A stretch of DNA of 64,000 nt from Chryseobacterium sp. IHB B 17019 (GCF_001456155.1 NZ_CP013293.1:1054001-1118000), one strand, 5' to 3'; positions 53,274 through 61,672 are shown, counted from the stretch's first letter. The notes: generated by a model from the sequence alone, not told the origin. A program made the numbers and translations.

Positions 53274-54119
53274 ATGTCTGTCCTAGAAAAATTCGGCGTT
53301 GAAATTTTTACCCAACATAATATTTTCGAGAGAATAGCTGTCGATAAGCCTTTTCGTCCTGAAAATCCGGCGTTTATCTTTATTAAAACAGGTACGATAA
53401 AACTTCGCCAGCATTTCAATGACCTGGAACTTTCTGCAAATATGTTTATGGTGACGGATCCGCAGACGGTTTATGAAATGATTTCCGTAAGCGATGATTT
53501 TCAGTCGAGAATGGTCTCCTATAAAAGAGAATTTATTTCGGCTTTATCATTGAGGTTCAATAGATTAATTGGTTATCGTTACTTCAGGCAGCAGATGAAT
53601 CGCGGTGTTCCTTTTGAGCCGGATGAAATGGAGCTTGTCTGGAAAAGTGTGAATTTCCTGAAATATATTTTAGATACAGAAACGGAAATTTTATATAAAA
53701 AAGAAGTTGTAGAGCATCTTTTCTCGGTTTTCTGTTATCAGATGGCAGGAATTATTTCAAAAGAAGATGCCAATTCCATGAGCCAGATGTCCAGACAGGA
53801 AGAAATTGTTTTTATTTTCTTAAATGATCTTGCGACAAATCATAATACCGAACGAACAGTGGAGTTCTACGCCGAACGACAATCCATTACAACCAGACAT
53901 CTTTCGTCGGTAGTGAAAACGATCACGGGCAAATCCGCAAGCCAGATCATTGCTTTAATTGTAATGAATGAAGCAAAAGTGCTTTTAAATTCCTCCAATA
54001 AGCCGGTTTCGGAGATTTCTTCCATATTGGGGTTTAGTGATCAATATTCTTTTTCTCATTTTTTTAAGAAGCATTCCGGTGAAAGCCCTTCACAATATAG
54101 AAACCAGTTCGAAAGTTAA
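53274..54119 (+). CDS. AraC family transcriptional regulator
   Basis: This 281-aa protein has an N-terminal cupin-like sensor domain (about 1-150) and a C-terminal AraC double helix-turn-helix (about 190-278). The latter includes VEFYAERQSITTRHLSSVV and the signature SEISSILGFSDQYSFSHFFKKHSGESPSQYR. It binds DNA and senses a small ligand. It lies 89 nt upstream of, and in line with, a TolC-HlyD-MFS operon that has its own promoter, so it is the likely regulator of that efflux system. A candidate operator (TTAAACATTTGTTTGA) lies between them. Confidence 0.88.
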   Translation: MSVLEKFGVEIFTQHNIFERIAVDKPFRPENPAFIFIKTGTIKLRQHFNDLELSANMFMVTDPQTVYEMISVSDDFQSRMVSYKREFISALSLRFNRLIGYRYFRQQMNRGVPFEPDEMELVWKSVNFLKYILDTETEILYKKEVVEHLFSVFCYQMAGIISKEDANSMSQMSRQEEIVFIFLNDLATNHNTERTVEFYAERQSITTRHLSSVVKTITGKSASQIIALIVMNEAKVLLNSSNKPVSEISSILGFSDQYSFSHFFKKHSGESPSQYRNQFES

Positions 54120-54158
54120 AATCTTACATTTGAACATCTTTTTCCAATTCTTAAACAT

Positions 54159-54188
54159 TTGTTTGATCTTACACTCACCATAACTTTG
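54159..54188 (+). promoter_or_regulatory. Promoter and candidate operator of the efflux operon
   Basis: TTG (54159-54161), a 19-bp spacer and TAACTTTG (54181-54188), 20 nt before the ATG at 54209. The inverted repeat TTAAACA-TT-TGTTTGA (54151-54166) overlaps the -33 box, a good place for regulator binding. Confidence 0.65.
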
Positions 54189-54208
54189 CATCTGTAAAAC
54201 AAGGTACA

Positions 54209-55519
54209 ATGGTAAAGAATATAAAAGCAGCAGTATCACTAGTGATAGCGATCTTTCCTGCGCTGTTTTTTTCCCAAGAAATAAAACAGATGACAGCAAA
54301 TGACGTTGCCGAGCTCGCTGTACAAAATCATCAGCAATTAAAAGTTTCGGCACAGAATATTGACATTGCAAAACAAAATACAAATGTTGCAAAGCTCCAG
54401 AAATTACCGACTATAACGGCTTCTATGAGCCAGTTTTATTTGGGTGATGTAGTGGCAATCGACAAAGATTTTTCAAATTCCACCAATATTCCGATGCCGC
54501 ATTATGGAAGTTCTTATGCCGTTCAGGCGACACAATTAATCTTCAAAGGCGGATTGGTGAATAAATCGATTGAACTGGCCGGACTTCGGGAGCAGCTTTC
54601 CAAACTGGATTTAGAAAAAAATAAACAGGATGTGAAATTTTTAGTGATTTCAAACTATCTGGACATCTATAAAATTATAAATCAGCAGGAAGTTTTTAAA
54701 AATAACAAAAAGCTGGCTCAGGAAAGATTAAAAAATATTCAGAAGTTTTATCAGCAGGGAATGGTGACTCGAAATGAAGTTATTCGTGCCGAGCTGGCTA
54801 TTAAAAATTTAGATCAAGGAATTTTGACTTTAATTAATAATCGTAAAATTCTTAATTATAATTTAAATATTGCTTTGGGTTTAAATTCTGATACTGAGAT
54901 TGTTCCGGTGGAAAATTTAAATAACAAGGAATCCGGAATAGGAATGGGTTATTATCTCAATCTTGCCCACGAAAGCAATCCGTTGATACAATCTGCAAAA
55001 ACAAATATTGATGTTGCAGATAAAAATATAGAAATTATAAAAACGGATAAAATGCCTACTCTGGCGGGTTTTGGAGGCTATTCTCTACAAAGGCCGATTA
55101 CCAATAGAAATCCTGTTTTGGATATGTATTCCGGAGGTTGGCAGACCGGTATTTCTCTAAGCTATAATATTGATAATCTGTATAAAATAAAAGAAAGAGT
55201 GAAGCTGGGGGAACTTCAAAAAACTCAGGCTAACGATGCAATGACGCTGACTCAGCAAAACATTGATATGGGAGTAAATACAGCTTATGTAAAATATCAG
55301 GAATCTATCCAACAGGCTGAGATTCTTAACGATGCAAAAAAACTGGCGGAAGAAAACTATAAGATTACAGAAGCTAAGTATCTGAACCAGTTAGCAGTAC
55401 AGGCCGAAATGATTGATGCACAAAACCAAAAATTACAGTCGGAATTAGATTATGCCAACGCAGAAATCAATGTTCTGTATCAATATTATAACCTTCTAAA
55501 ATCAACCGGAACACTTTAA
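54209..55519 (+). CDS. TolC family outer-membrane efflux protein
   Basis: This 436-aa protein has a signal peptide (ending LFFSQ) and the two-fold repeat of TolC: helical stretches at about 35-210 and 245-430, linked by short beta strands (TITASMSQFYLG, PTLAGFGGYSLQRPI). It forms the trimeric outer-membrane duct of a tripartite pump. It is the first gene of the operon; the HlyD gene starts 16 nt after it. The second half has the QANDAMTLTQQNIDMGVNTAYVKYQ heptad region. Confidence 0.9.
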   Translation: MVKNIKAAVSLVIAIFPALFFSQEIKQMTANDVAELAVQNHQQLKVSAQNIDIAKQNTNVAKLQKLPTITASMSQFYLGDVVAIDKDFSNSTNIPMPHYGSSYAVQATQLIFKGGLVNKSIELAGLREQLSKLDLEKNKQDVKFLVISNYLDIYKIINQQEVFKNNKKLAQERLKNIQKFYQQGMVTRNEVIRAELAIKNLDQGILTLINNRKILNYNLNIALGLNSDTEIVPVENLNNKESGIGMGYYLNLAHESNPLIQSAKTNIDVADKNIEIIKTDKMPTLAGFGGYSLQRPITNRNPVLDMYSGGWQTGISLSYNIDNLYKIKERVKLGELQKTQANDAMTLTQQNIDMGVNTAYVKYQESIQQAEILNDAKKLAEENYKITEAKYLNQLAVQAEMIDAQNQKLQSELDYANAEINVLYQYYNLLKSTGTL

Positions 55520-55535
55520 TTTAAAACTAGAAACA

Positions 55536-56642
55536 ATGGAAAATAAGGAACAAAATACTCAAAATACATCTTCATCACAATCAAGTGTTTTAGAGAAAAA
55601 GAAAGAAAATAAAAAGAACAAAATCAGGGCAATTATTTCCAATATTGTGGTGTTTCTGATCATCGGATTTGGATTATACTGGCTGGTTCGCGAGTACTTT
55701 CACGTTGGGGATAAAACATATACTGAAGCCGCTCAGGTAGAGGAATTTATCAACCCAATCAATACGAGAGTTTCGTCTTATATTAAAGAAATAAAGTTCA
55801 TCGAACATCAAAAGGTTAAAAAAGGTGATACGTTGGTGATTCTTGATGATCGTGAAATTTTAACACAATTAGGCCAGGCCGAAGCCGCATATCAGAATGC
55901 TTTAGCCCAAAAAAATGCGACAAGTTCGTCTGTAAACACAGTTTCCAACAACGTAAATGTGATGGAAGCCAATATTGCAGGAGCAAAAGCTAGACTTTGG
56001 AATGCCGAACAGAATTTAAACAGATATAAAAACTTGTTGGCTTCGGAAGCGGTAACCAGACAGCAGTATGATCAGGTAAAAACAGAGTATGACGCACAGA
56101 AAGCAGCTTACGAAGCTTTGGCTAATCAAAAACAGTCCGCAAATCTTTCTACTACGGAAGTGAAAAGCAAACTAGGAATCAACGATGCCGAAATCAAAAG
56201 AACAAAATCCGCTCTTGAAATGGCAAAAATCAACCTTTCGTATACGGTAATCACTGCGCCTTACGATGGCGTGATGGGAAGAAGAACGATCTCTGAAGGC
56301 CAACTGATCCAGCCGGGCCAACAGGTCGCAACCATAGTTTTAAACGGACAAAAATGGGTGACAGCCAACTTTTTGGAAAGCCAGATGCCGAACATCAAAA
56401 TAGGAGAGAAAATGATGATGACCGCTGATGCTTTGGATGGACAAAAATTTGAAGGAATCGTAACGGCAATTTCTGCGGCAACGGGTTCAAAATATTCAAA
56501 TGTTCCGACGGATAATTCTACAGGTAATTTCATTAAAGTGCAGCAAAGAATTCCCGTAAGAATTGAGTTTACGGCTTCCAATAAAAAAGAAGATATTGAT
56601 AAGCTGAGCGCTGGAATGAATGTTAATGTGAATATTAATTAA
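55536..56642 (+). CDS. HlyD/EmrA-type membrane fusion protein
   Basis: This 368-aa adaptor has an N-terminal cytoplasmic segment, one transmembrane helix (IISNIVVFLIIGFGLYWLV, about 30-48), a first lipoyl half (about 75-108, VKKGDTLVILDDREI), a coiled-coil hairpin (110-220), a second lipoyl half (YTVITAPYDGVMGR) and a beta-barrel. This links the inner-membrane MFS pump to the TolC duct. The gene is 16 nt after tolC-like, but 98 nt separate it from the MFS gene, partly filled by a family-B repeat. Confidence 0.9.
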   Translation: MENKEQNTQNTSSSQSSVLEKKKENKKNKIRAIISNIVVFLIIGFGLYWLVREYFHVGDKTYTEAAQVEEFINPINTRVSSYIKEIKFIEHQKVKKGDTLVILDDREILTQLGQAEAAYQNALAQKNATSSSVNTVSNNVNVMEANIAGAKARLWNAEQNLNRYKNLLASEAVTRQQYDQVKTEYDAQKAAYEALANQKQSANLSTTEVKSKLGINDAEIKRTKSALEMAKINLSYTVITAPYDGVMGRRTISEGQLIQPGQQVATIVLNGQKWVTANFLESQMPNIKIGEKMMMTADALDGQKFEGIVTAISAATGSKYSNVPTDNSTGNFIKVQQRIPVRIEFTASNKKEDIDKLSAGMNVNVNIN

Positions 56643-56649
56643 GTTATTA

Positions 56650-56727
56650 TGCTGGAAGCTAGAAGAGGGATGGGTGAAGTTTATACACGTCAAAAAAATC
56701 CAGTCTCCATCTTATAGCTTCCAACTC
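56650..56727. repeat. Dispersed intergenic repeat (family B), copy 2
   Basis: GCTGGAAGCTAGAAGAGG, then GTGAAGTTTATACACGTC, an A-run and CCAGTCTCC, closing with ATAGCTTCCAAC. Same arrangement as 52661-52725, here lying inside an operon between hlyD-like and MFS genes. The two ends (GGAAGCTA / TAGCTTCC) are complementary. Confidence 0.6.
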
Positions 56728-56740
56728 AAAAATTATAAGC

Positions 56741-58330
56741 ATGTACAATAAAGGTCTATTCAGTGATTGGGTTCCGAAGCCTGTTCAGTTATTAATGATC
56801 GCCTTGCTGGTGATTGTGGTGATGCCTTTGGGAGGCGTTTATACAGGAAATATCAGTTTTATGGTGGGAGGAACTGGTGCACTCTCAGAATATTTTATGT
56901 TTGCCAATTATGCCACTACCATTGGGATGGGAGCGAGTATGCCAATCGTTCTCAGGATGAAAATGAGATTTAAGGTGCGAAATAAATTTGTGCTTTTGCT
57001 GATACTTTTGGGATTATTAAATTTAGTCAATGCCACAACCCTTAATCCTGTCGTAATTGTCGGAGTTTCCCTTATCATAGGCTTTCTGAAAATGATGGTT
57101 GCTATTGAATTATTTTTACCGTTAATGATGATGATCGGAGATCGCGGTGTTTTTTATGGAGTATTTTATACGGCAGTCTTAAGCTTAAATCAAATATCGG
57201 GGTATTATGCTGTGGAGGTTTCTATTTTATACAATTGGCAGCAGTTTTTTGTGATTATCACGTTAATGTGCTTTGCAATGGCACTTTTGTGCTGGGTTTT
57301 GATGCACAACAAATACTTTGCGCTCAAAGTTCCGTTGCATTATATCGATTGGTTGAGCATTATATTGTTTATTTCGACTTTCATGTTTTCGGCGTATGTT
57401 TTATCCTTCGGAAAGCAGCAGGACTGGCTAAATTCAACTAAAATTATTAATTCAAGTATCGCGGCTTTTGTAAGTTTTGGTTTACTTGTTGTGCGACAGT
57501 TTACTTTGAAAAGACCTTATCTTTCCTTTTCGATATTTAAGAAGAGCAATGTTTTAAACGGCCTATTCATGCTGCTTTGGCTGGGAATGTTTTTAGGAAC
57601 GGCTTCATTGCAGAATATTTTTTCTGTAGGAGTTTTAGGATATGACCAACTGACCAATGCGAAATTGAATTTATTAATGATTCCCGGACTTATTACCGCC
57701 GGAATTACCGCCATATTTTGGTTCAAAAAACAAAAACCGTTAAAAATGTTCATCTTTTCAGGATTTTCCGCGATGATAGGATATACTATGATCATGTATT
57801 TTTCTATGGTTCCGGAATTTAATTATGAAAACTGGTATTTGCCTCTCTTTTTAAAAGGGTATGGAATGGGTTCACTGTTCATTGCGGTGTGGTTTTACAC
57901 CTTAGATCAATTGGAATTAAACGATATGTTGGCAGCGATAGGTTTGGTACTGGTCTGGAGAACTTTTCTTGCGGTTGGTATTTTTTCAGCGCTGTTGTCG
58001 TGGTTTCAGTATCAGTTTCAAATTGTGAGCCTCGGAGATCTGGCGGTGTACATGGATGGGATGACGATCTCTTCACAAAGCGTAATGACAAATATGAAAA
58101 CCATCCAGCTCAACGCCATTCTCGTGGCCAACAAAAAGATATTCGGATATATTATTTTAGTTGGTTTTGGAGTGTTACTGTATGTCTTAACCCATCATTT
58201 CGGGGCAAAAAGATTCGAATATTTAAGATTTATAAGAGTATTAAGCGGTAAATCCATCATCGCAAAAAGAAGAAGGAAAGAAAGAAAAATTGTTGAGGAA
58301 ATAAAAGATGCAGCCGGGTCTGCAATGTAA
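56741..58330 (+). CDS. MFS efflux transporter (14-helix, DHA2-like)
   Basis: This 529-aa protein has about 14 hydrophobic helices and a basic C-terminal tail (KSIIAKRRRKERK). Its place directly after HlyD and TolC genes makes it the inner-membrane pump of an EmrAB-TolC-type tripartite exporter. Canonical MFS motif A is weak: MKMRFKVRNKFVLLL sits where it would be expected. This is typical of the Bacteroidota subfamily. Substrates are probably hydrophobic drugs or lipids; none can be named. It ends at a 15-bp terminator. Confidence 0.85.
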   Translation: MYNKGLFSDWVPKPVQLLMIALLVIVVMPLGGVYTGNISFMVGGTGALSEYFMFANYATTIGMGASMPIVLRMKMRFKVRNKFVLLLILLGLLNLVNATTLNPVVIVGVSLIIGFLKMMVAIELFLPLMMMIGDRGVFYGVFYTAVLSLNQISGYYAVEVSILYNWQQFFVIITLMCFAMALLCWVLMHNKYFALKVPLHYIDWLSIILFISTFMFSAYVLSFGKQQDWLNSTKIINSSIAAFVSFGLLVVRQFTLKRPYLSFSIFKKSNVLNGLFMLLWLGMFLGTASLQNIFSVGVLGYDQLTNAKLNLLMIPGLITAGITAIFWFKKQKPLKMFIFSGFSAMIGYTMIMYFSMVPEFNYENWYLPLFLKGYGMGSLFIAVWFYTLDQLELNDMLAAIGLVLVWRTFLAVGIFSALLSWFQYQFQIVSLGDLAVYMDGMTISSQSVMTNMKTIQLNAILVANKKIFGYIILVGFGVLLYVLTHHFGAKRFEYLRFIRVLSGKSIIAKRRRKERKIVEEIKDAAGSAM

Positions 58331-58360
58331 AGAACCTTGTTTTTCATTTACTTAGTTAGT

Positions 58361-58398
58361 CAAAGCTCCATTTTATAGTTTAAAGTGGAGCTTTGCAT
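58361..58398 (+). terminator. Terminator of the efflux operon
   Basis: The 15-bp stem CAAAGCTCCATTTTA / TAAAGTGGAGCTTTG (one G-T pair) with a 5-nt loop and a weak T-tail. Confidence 0.75.
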
Positions 58399-58407
58399 TT
58401 ATTTCTT

Positions 58408-58456
58408 AGAAATTAGAAATTAGAAATTAGAAATTAGAAATTAGAAATTAGAAATT
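58408..58456. repeat. Tandem heptamer AGAAATT x 7
   Basis: Seven exact head-to-tail copies of a 7-bp unit, just after the terminator. Copy number could change by slippage, but no promoter or ORF spans it. Confidence 0.9.
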
Positions 58457-58522
58457 CAATTGATAAACTCTGATTTTTTTAGAAGTTATTTGACAATGTC
58501 GAATTACAGATTTATTTATTTT

Positions 58523-58643
58523 GAAGCTATTTCCCGCTTTCCGCACTCGCTATTTCCGGGGGATTTTTGGGCGGCGGCAAAGCCGCCGCCCAAAAATCCC
58601 CCGGAAATGAGCTCAAACAAATGCTTCAATCGGGGCTAGGGTT
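58523..58643 (+). repeat. Dispersed constant-flank/variable-hairpin element, copy 3
   Basis: The left block AGCTATTTCCCGCTTTCC and right block TTCAATCGGGGCTAGGGTT match copies 1 and 2. The middle is a perfect 27-bp hairpin (58552-58578 / 58582-58608, AAA loop) rich in GGCGGC / GCCGCC and unrelated to the hairpins of the other copies. Confidence 0.85.
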
Positions 58644-58705
58644 CCGGGAATAGTGGCTTCGAGGACCTCAGCCACAGGAAAAGGTAGTCTTTTTCATCAC
58701 TAAAT

Positions 58706-58769
58706 TTGTCATTGCGAGGTACGAAGTATCTCATCTTAATAAAAATTGCTTCGTACCTCGCAATGACAA
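58706..58769. repeat. 21-bp inverted repeat of GTCATTGCGAGG type
   Basis: Arms 58706-58726 and 58749-58769 are exact reverse complements of each other and contain GTCATTGCGAGGTACGAAG. This resembles a widespread REP-like motif. The second arm runs up to the next gene's -33 box. Confidence 0.85.
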
Positions 58770-58778
58770 TATGTATAT

Positions 58779-58809
58779 TTGATTAAGCTTTTAAAAACCT
58801 TTATCTTTG
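58779..58809 (+). promoter_or_regulatory. Promoter of the 58827 methyltransferase gene
   Basis: TTG (58779-58781), a 20-bp spacer and TATCTTTG (58802-58809), giving a leader of about 12 nt. It excludes the longer ORF start at 58779. Confidence 0.65.
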
Positions 58810-58826
58810 CACTTTTAAAAGCAGCT

Positions 58827-59531
58827 ATGAAAGACTTAATGGGTAAAGCAATCTGGGATTATTACCACAACGAAAATCCAGAAGATCTGCAGACTGAAAC
58901 TTCAATTTCCGAATTGGATGAACTTCCGGTCGATTATCTTTTCCGTGATTTCGAGGAAATGAATCAAATCGAACAAAAAGCACTACAATTATCTCAGGGA
59001 AAAACGTTGGACATTGGGGCTGGTGCGGGTTCCCATTCTTTATATCTTCAGAACGAAAGAAATCTTGATGTGACAGCATTAGATATTTCACCAAAATCCA
59101 TTGAAATTTGTAAATTAAGAGGCATTAAAAAAGTTGTTTCCAAAAATATGCTTGATTTTTCGGGAGAAACCTTCGATACGATTTTGTTATTGATGAACGG
59201 AACCGGAATCTTTGAAAGTCTTTCAAAAATTGATATTTACCTTAAAAAATTACATTCTTTAATCAACGAAAATGGTCAGATCTTGATTGACAGCACAGAT
59301 ATTTTGTACATGTTCGATCGTGATGAAGACGGGGGAGTTTACATTCCGGCAGGTGGATATTATGGTGAGCTGGATTATGTGGTTCATTATAAAGGCGATT
59401 CGGAAGATCCGATAAAATGGTTGTATTTAGACTTTAATACGTTGAAAAATGCTGCGGAAAATAATGGTTTTATCATAGAAAAAGTGATGCAGGATGAGGA
59501 TTCTTATTTGGCGAGACTTATGAAGAGATAA
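58827..59531 (+). CDS. Class I SAM-dependent methyltransferase
   Basis: This 234-aa protein has motif I LDIGAGAGSHSLYL (about residues 60-73), the acidic VTALDISPKSIEI strand and FDTILLLMNGTGIFESL in the motif II region. The start MKDLMGKAIWDYYHNENPED is typical of the family and fits the promoter. The substrate is unknown. Monocistronic, ending at a bidirectional terminator shared with metG. Confidence 0.82.
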   Translation: MKDLMGKAIWDYYHNENPEDLQTETSISELDELPVDYLFRDFEEMNQIEQKALQLSQGKTLDIGAGAGSHSLYLQNERNLDVTALDISPKSIEICKLRGIKKVVSKNMLDFSGETFDTILLLMNGTGIFESLSKIDIYLKKLHSLINENGQILIDSTDILYMFDRDEDGGVYIPAGGYYGELDYVVHYKGDSEDPIKWLYLDFNTLKNAAENNGFIIEKVMQDEDSYLARLMKR

Positions 59532-59562
59532 TTTAAATGTAATTAGAGATAAGAGTTAAACA

Positions 59563-59590
59563 AAAAAGACGCATAATTGCGTCTTTTTCT
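59563..59590. terminator. Bidirectional terminator between 58827 gene and metG
   Basis: The 11-bp stem AAAAAGACGCA / TGCGTCTTTTT with a TAAT loop and T-runs on both strands. Confidence 0.85.
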
Positions 59591-59609
59591 TATCTAAAAA
59601 TATTGAAGA

Positions 59610-61643
59610 TTATCCAATCTCAATACCGTTTTCCACCGTTTCGTCAGGCGTCACAAAAGATAACTTACCATCTGCTTTCGTTGTCAATAACAACATTCCC
59701 TGAGACTCAATTCCTCTGATTTTTCTTGGAGCAAGATTCAATAAAATCATCACTTGCTTTCCGATAACCTCTTCCGGAGTGAAACTTTCTGCAATCCCTG
59801 AAACCACAGTTCTTACATCAACACCGGTGTCAACTTTAAGTTTCAACAATTTATCAGCTTTTTCTACTTTTTCAGCTTCTAAAATAGTTGCTGTTCTCAG
59901 GTCGATTTTCGTAAAATCATCAAAAGTGATTTCTTCTTTCATTGGGTTGGCGTTAGGGTTTGTTTTTTTATTGCTTTGTTTCGTGTCTTCTAGCTTTTGA
60001 ATTTGAGCTTCAATAACATCATCTTCGATTTTTGAGAAAAGAAGGGATGATTCGTTGATTTTATGTCCGGTTTCAATTAAAACAGATTTTGTTTCAACAT
60101 CACTCCAGCTTTGTTTTTCAACGTTGAACATATTCAGTAATTTCTCAGAACTGAAAGGCATAAACGGTTCACATAATTGAGCTAGTGCAACCGCAATCTG
60201 AGCTCCGACAAATAAAGACTGTGCCGCTTTTTCAGGATTGTCTTTAATTGTTTTCCAAGGCTCTTCAGTCTGAAGATATTGGTTTCCGAAACGTGCTAAA
60301 TTCATTAAAGCTGTTAAAGAATTTCTGAATTCATAATTTTCTAAAAACCCTGAAATTTCTTTTGCTGATTTATTGATTTCCTTTAATTCAGGAGAATTCA
60401 TGTCACCTTGAGGAACAATTCCATCATAATATTTATGAATAAGAACGGCAACCCTGTTGATAAAATTTCCAAAAATTCCTACCAATTCAGAATTATTTTT
60501 CGTCTGGAAATCTTTCCATGTAAAATTATTATCCTTAGTTTCCGGAGCGGAGGAAAGTAGTGCATATCTCAAGACATCCTGTTGCCCAGGGAATTCCTCA
60601 ACATATTCATGTGCCCAAACAGCCCAGTTTCTTGAGGTTGAAATTTTATCATTTTCAAGGTTAAGAAATTCAAAAGCAGGAACATTTTTCGGCATGATGT
60701 AATCTCCGTGAGCCTTCATCATTGCAGGGAAAATAATACAGTGGAACACAATATTATCCTTTCCGATGAAGTGAACCAAATCACTTCCTTCGCTTTGCCA
60801 GTAATCTTTCCAGTCTTTTCCGTTTTTCTCCGCCCATTCTTTGGTGAAAGAAATATATCCGATTGGTGCATCAAACCATACGTAAAGTACTTTTCCCTCT
60901 GCATTCGGAAGAGGAACAGGAACGCCCCAGTTTAAATCTCGGGTCATGGCACGAGGTTTTAAACCATCGTTTAACCAAGATTTAACCTGTCCGTAAACGT
61001 TGGGTTTCCAATCGTCTTTATGTCCCTCAATGATCCATTCATTAAGGAAATCTTCGTAATCGTTTAATGGAAGATACCAGTTTTTAGTTTCTTTAAGAAT
61101 AGGAACGTTTCCGCTTAACATTGATTTTGGATTAATCAGTTCAGACGGCGAAAGGGTAGAACCGCATCTCTCACACTGATCTCCGTAAGCGTTTTCGTTA
61201 CCACAGTTCGGGCAGGTTCCTACGATGTATCGGTCTGCCAGGAACTCTCCTGCCTGCTCATCAAAATACTGTTCGGAAACCTCTTCCGTGAATTTTCCTT
61301 TTTCATAAAGAACTTTAAAGAAATCCTGACTGGTTTCGTAATGTTTTTTTGAAGTCGTCCGTGAATATTCATCAAATGAAATCCCTAAATCTGAAAAAGA
61401 TTTTTTAATGATTTCATGGTATTTGTCGACGATATCCTGAGGCGTAACTCCTTCTTTTTTAGCTCTTATGGTAATAGGAATCCCGTGCTCATCTGATCCA
61501 CAGATAAATGCTACATCTTTTCCTAATCTTCTCTGAAATCTTGCGTAAACATCCGCAGGAATATAAACACCTGCCAAATGCCCTATATGAACCGGCCCGT
61601 TTGCGTAAGGCAAAGCTGCCGTAATCATCTTTCTGTTTGACAT
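59610..61643 (-). CDS. metG: Methionyl-tRNA synthetase
   Basis: This 677-aa enzyme has the class I HIGH box as VHIGHLAG (18-25), the zinc knuckle Cys144-x2-Cys147 and Cys157-x2-Cys160, and the anticodon domain. A C-terminal EMAPII-like tRNA-binding domain (about 575-675, DLRTATILEAEKVEKADKLLKLKV) follows. The KMSKS position reads K333-I-S-T-S, a variant I believe to be common in Bacteroidota. It attaches methionine to tRNA-Met. The start at 61643 is chosen because a -7 box (TATCTTTG on minus, 61665-61672) lies 21 nt before it and overlaps the alternative ATG at 61667. Confidence 0.96.
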   Translation of the reverse strand: MSNRKMITAALPYANGPVHIGHLAGVYIPADVYARFQRRLGKDVAFICGSDEHGIPITIRAKKEGVTPQDIVDKYHEIIKKSFSDLGISFDEYSRTTSKKHYETSQDFFKVLYEKGKFTEEVSEQYFDEQAGEFLADRYIVGTCPNCGNENAYGDQCERCGSTLSPSELINPKSMLSGNVPILKETKNWYLPLNDYEDFLNEWIIEGHKDDWKPNVYGQVKSWLNDGLKPRAMTRDLNWGVPVPLPNAEGKVLYVWFDAPIGYISFTKEWAEKNGKDWKDYWQSEGSDLVHFIGKDNIVFHCIIFPAMMKAHGDYIMPKNVPAFEFLNLENDKISTSRNWAVWAHEYVEEFPGQQDVLRYALLSSAPETKDNNFTWKDFQTKNNSELVGIFGNFINRVAVLIHKYYDGIVPQGDMNSPELKEINKSAKEISGFLENYEFRNSLTALMNLARFGNQYLQTEEPWKTIKDNPEKAAQSLFVGAQIAVALAQLCEPFMPFSSEKLLNMFNVEKQSWSDVETKSVLIETGHKINESSLLFSKIEDDVIEAQIQKLEDTKQSNKKTNPNANPMKEEITFDDFTKIDLRTATILEAEKVEKADKLLKLKVDTGVDVRTVVSGIAESFTPEEVIGKQVMILLNLAPRKIRGIESQGMLLLTTKADGKLSFVTPDETVENGIEIG

Positions 61644-61664
61644 TTTATCGTAAAGTTTTAACGA

Positions 61665-61672
61665 CAAAGATA
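61665..61672 (-). promoter_or_regulatory. -7 box (TATCTTTG) of metG
   Basis: TATCTTTG on the minus strand, 21 nt before the ATG at 61643; it overlaps the longer ORF start at 61667 and so excludes it. Confidence 0.5.

Larger units (their letters stand above)
58331..58826. other. 496-bp gene-free region rich in repeats
   Basis: Contains, in order, the MFS terminator (58361-58398), a 7 x 7-bp tandem repeat (58408-58456), constant-flank element copy 3 with a 27-bp perfect hairpin (58523-58643), a 21-bp inverted repeat (58706-58769) and the promoter of the next gene. No ORF is credible. Confidence 0.75.

Noticed and set aside
58408..58456. CRISPR-like repeat array
   Set aside because: The units are 7 bp with no spacers; it is a simple tandem repeat, and no cas genes occur in the window.
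5641..58643. Integron attC identity for the constant-flank elements
   Set aside because: No GTTRRRY/RYYYAAC core sites, no cassette-like ORF spacing and no integrase in the window; kept only as an analogy.
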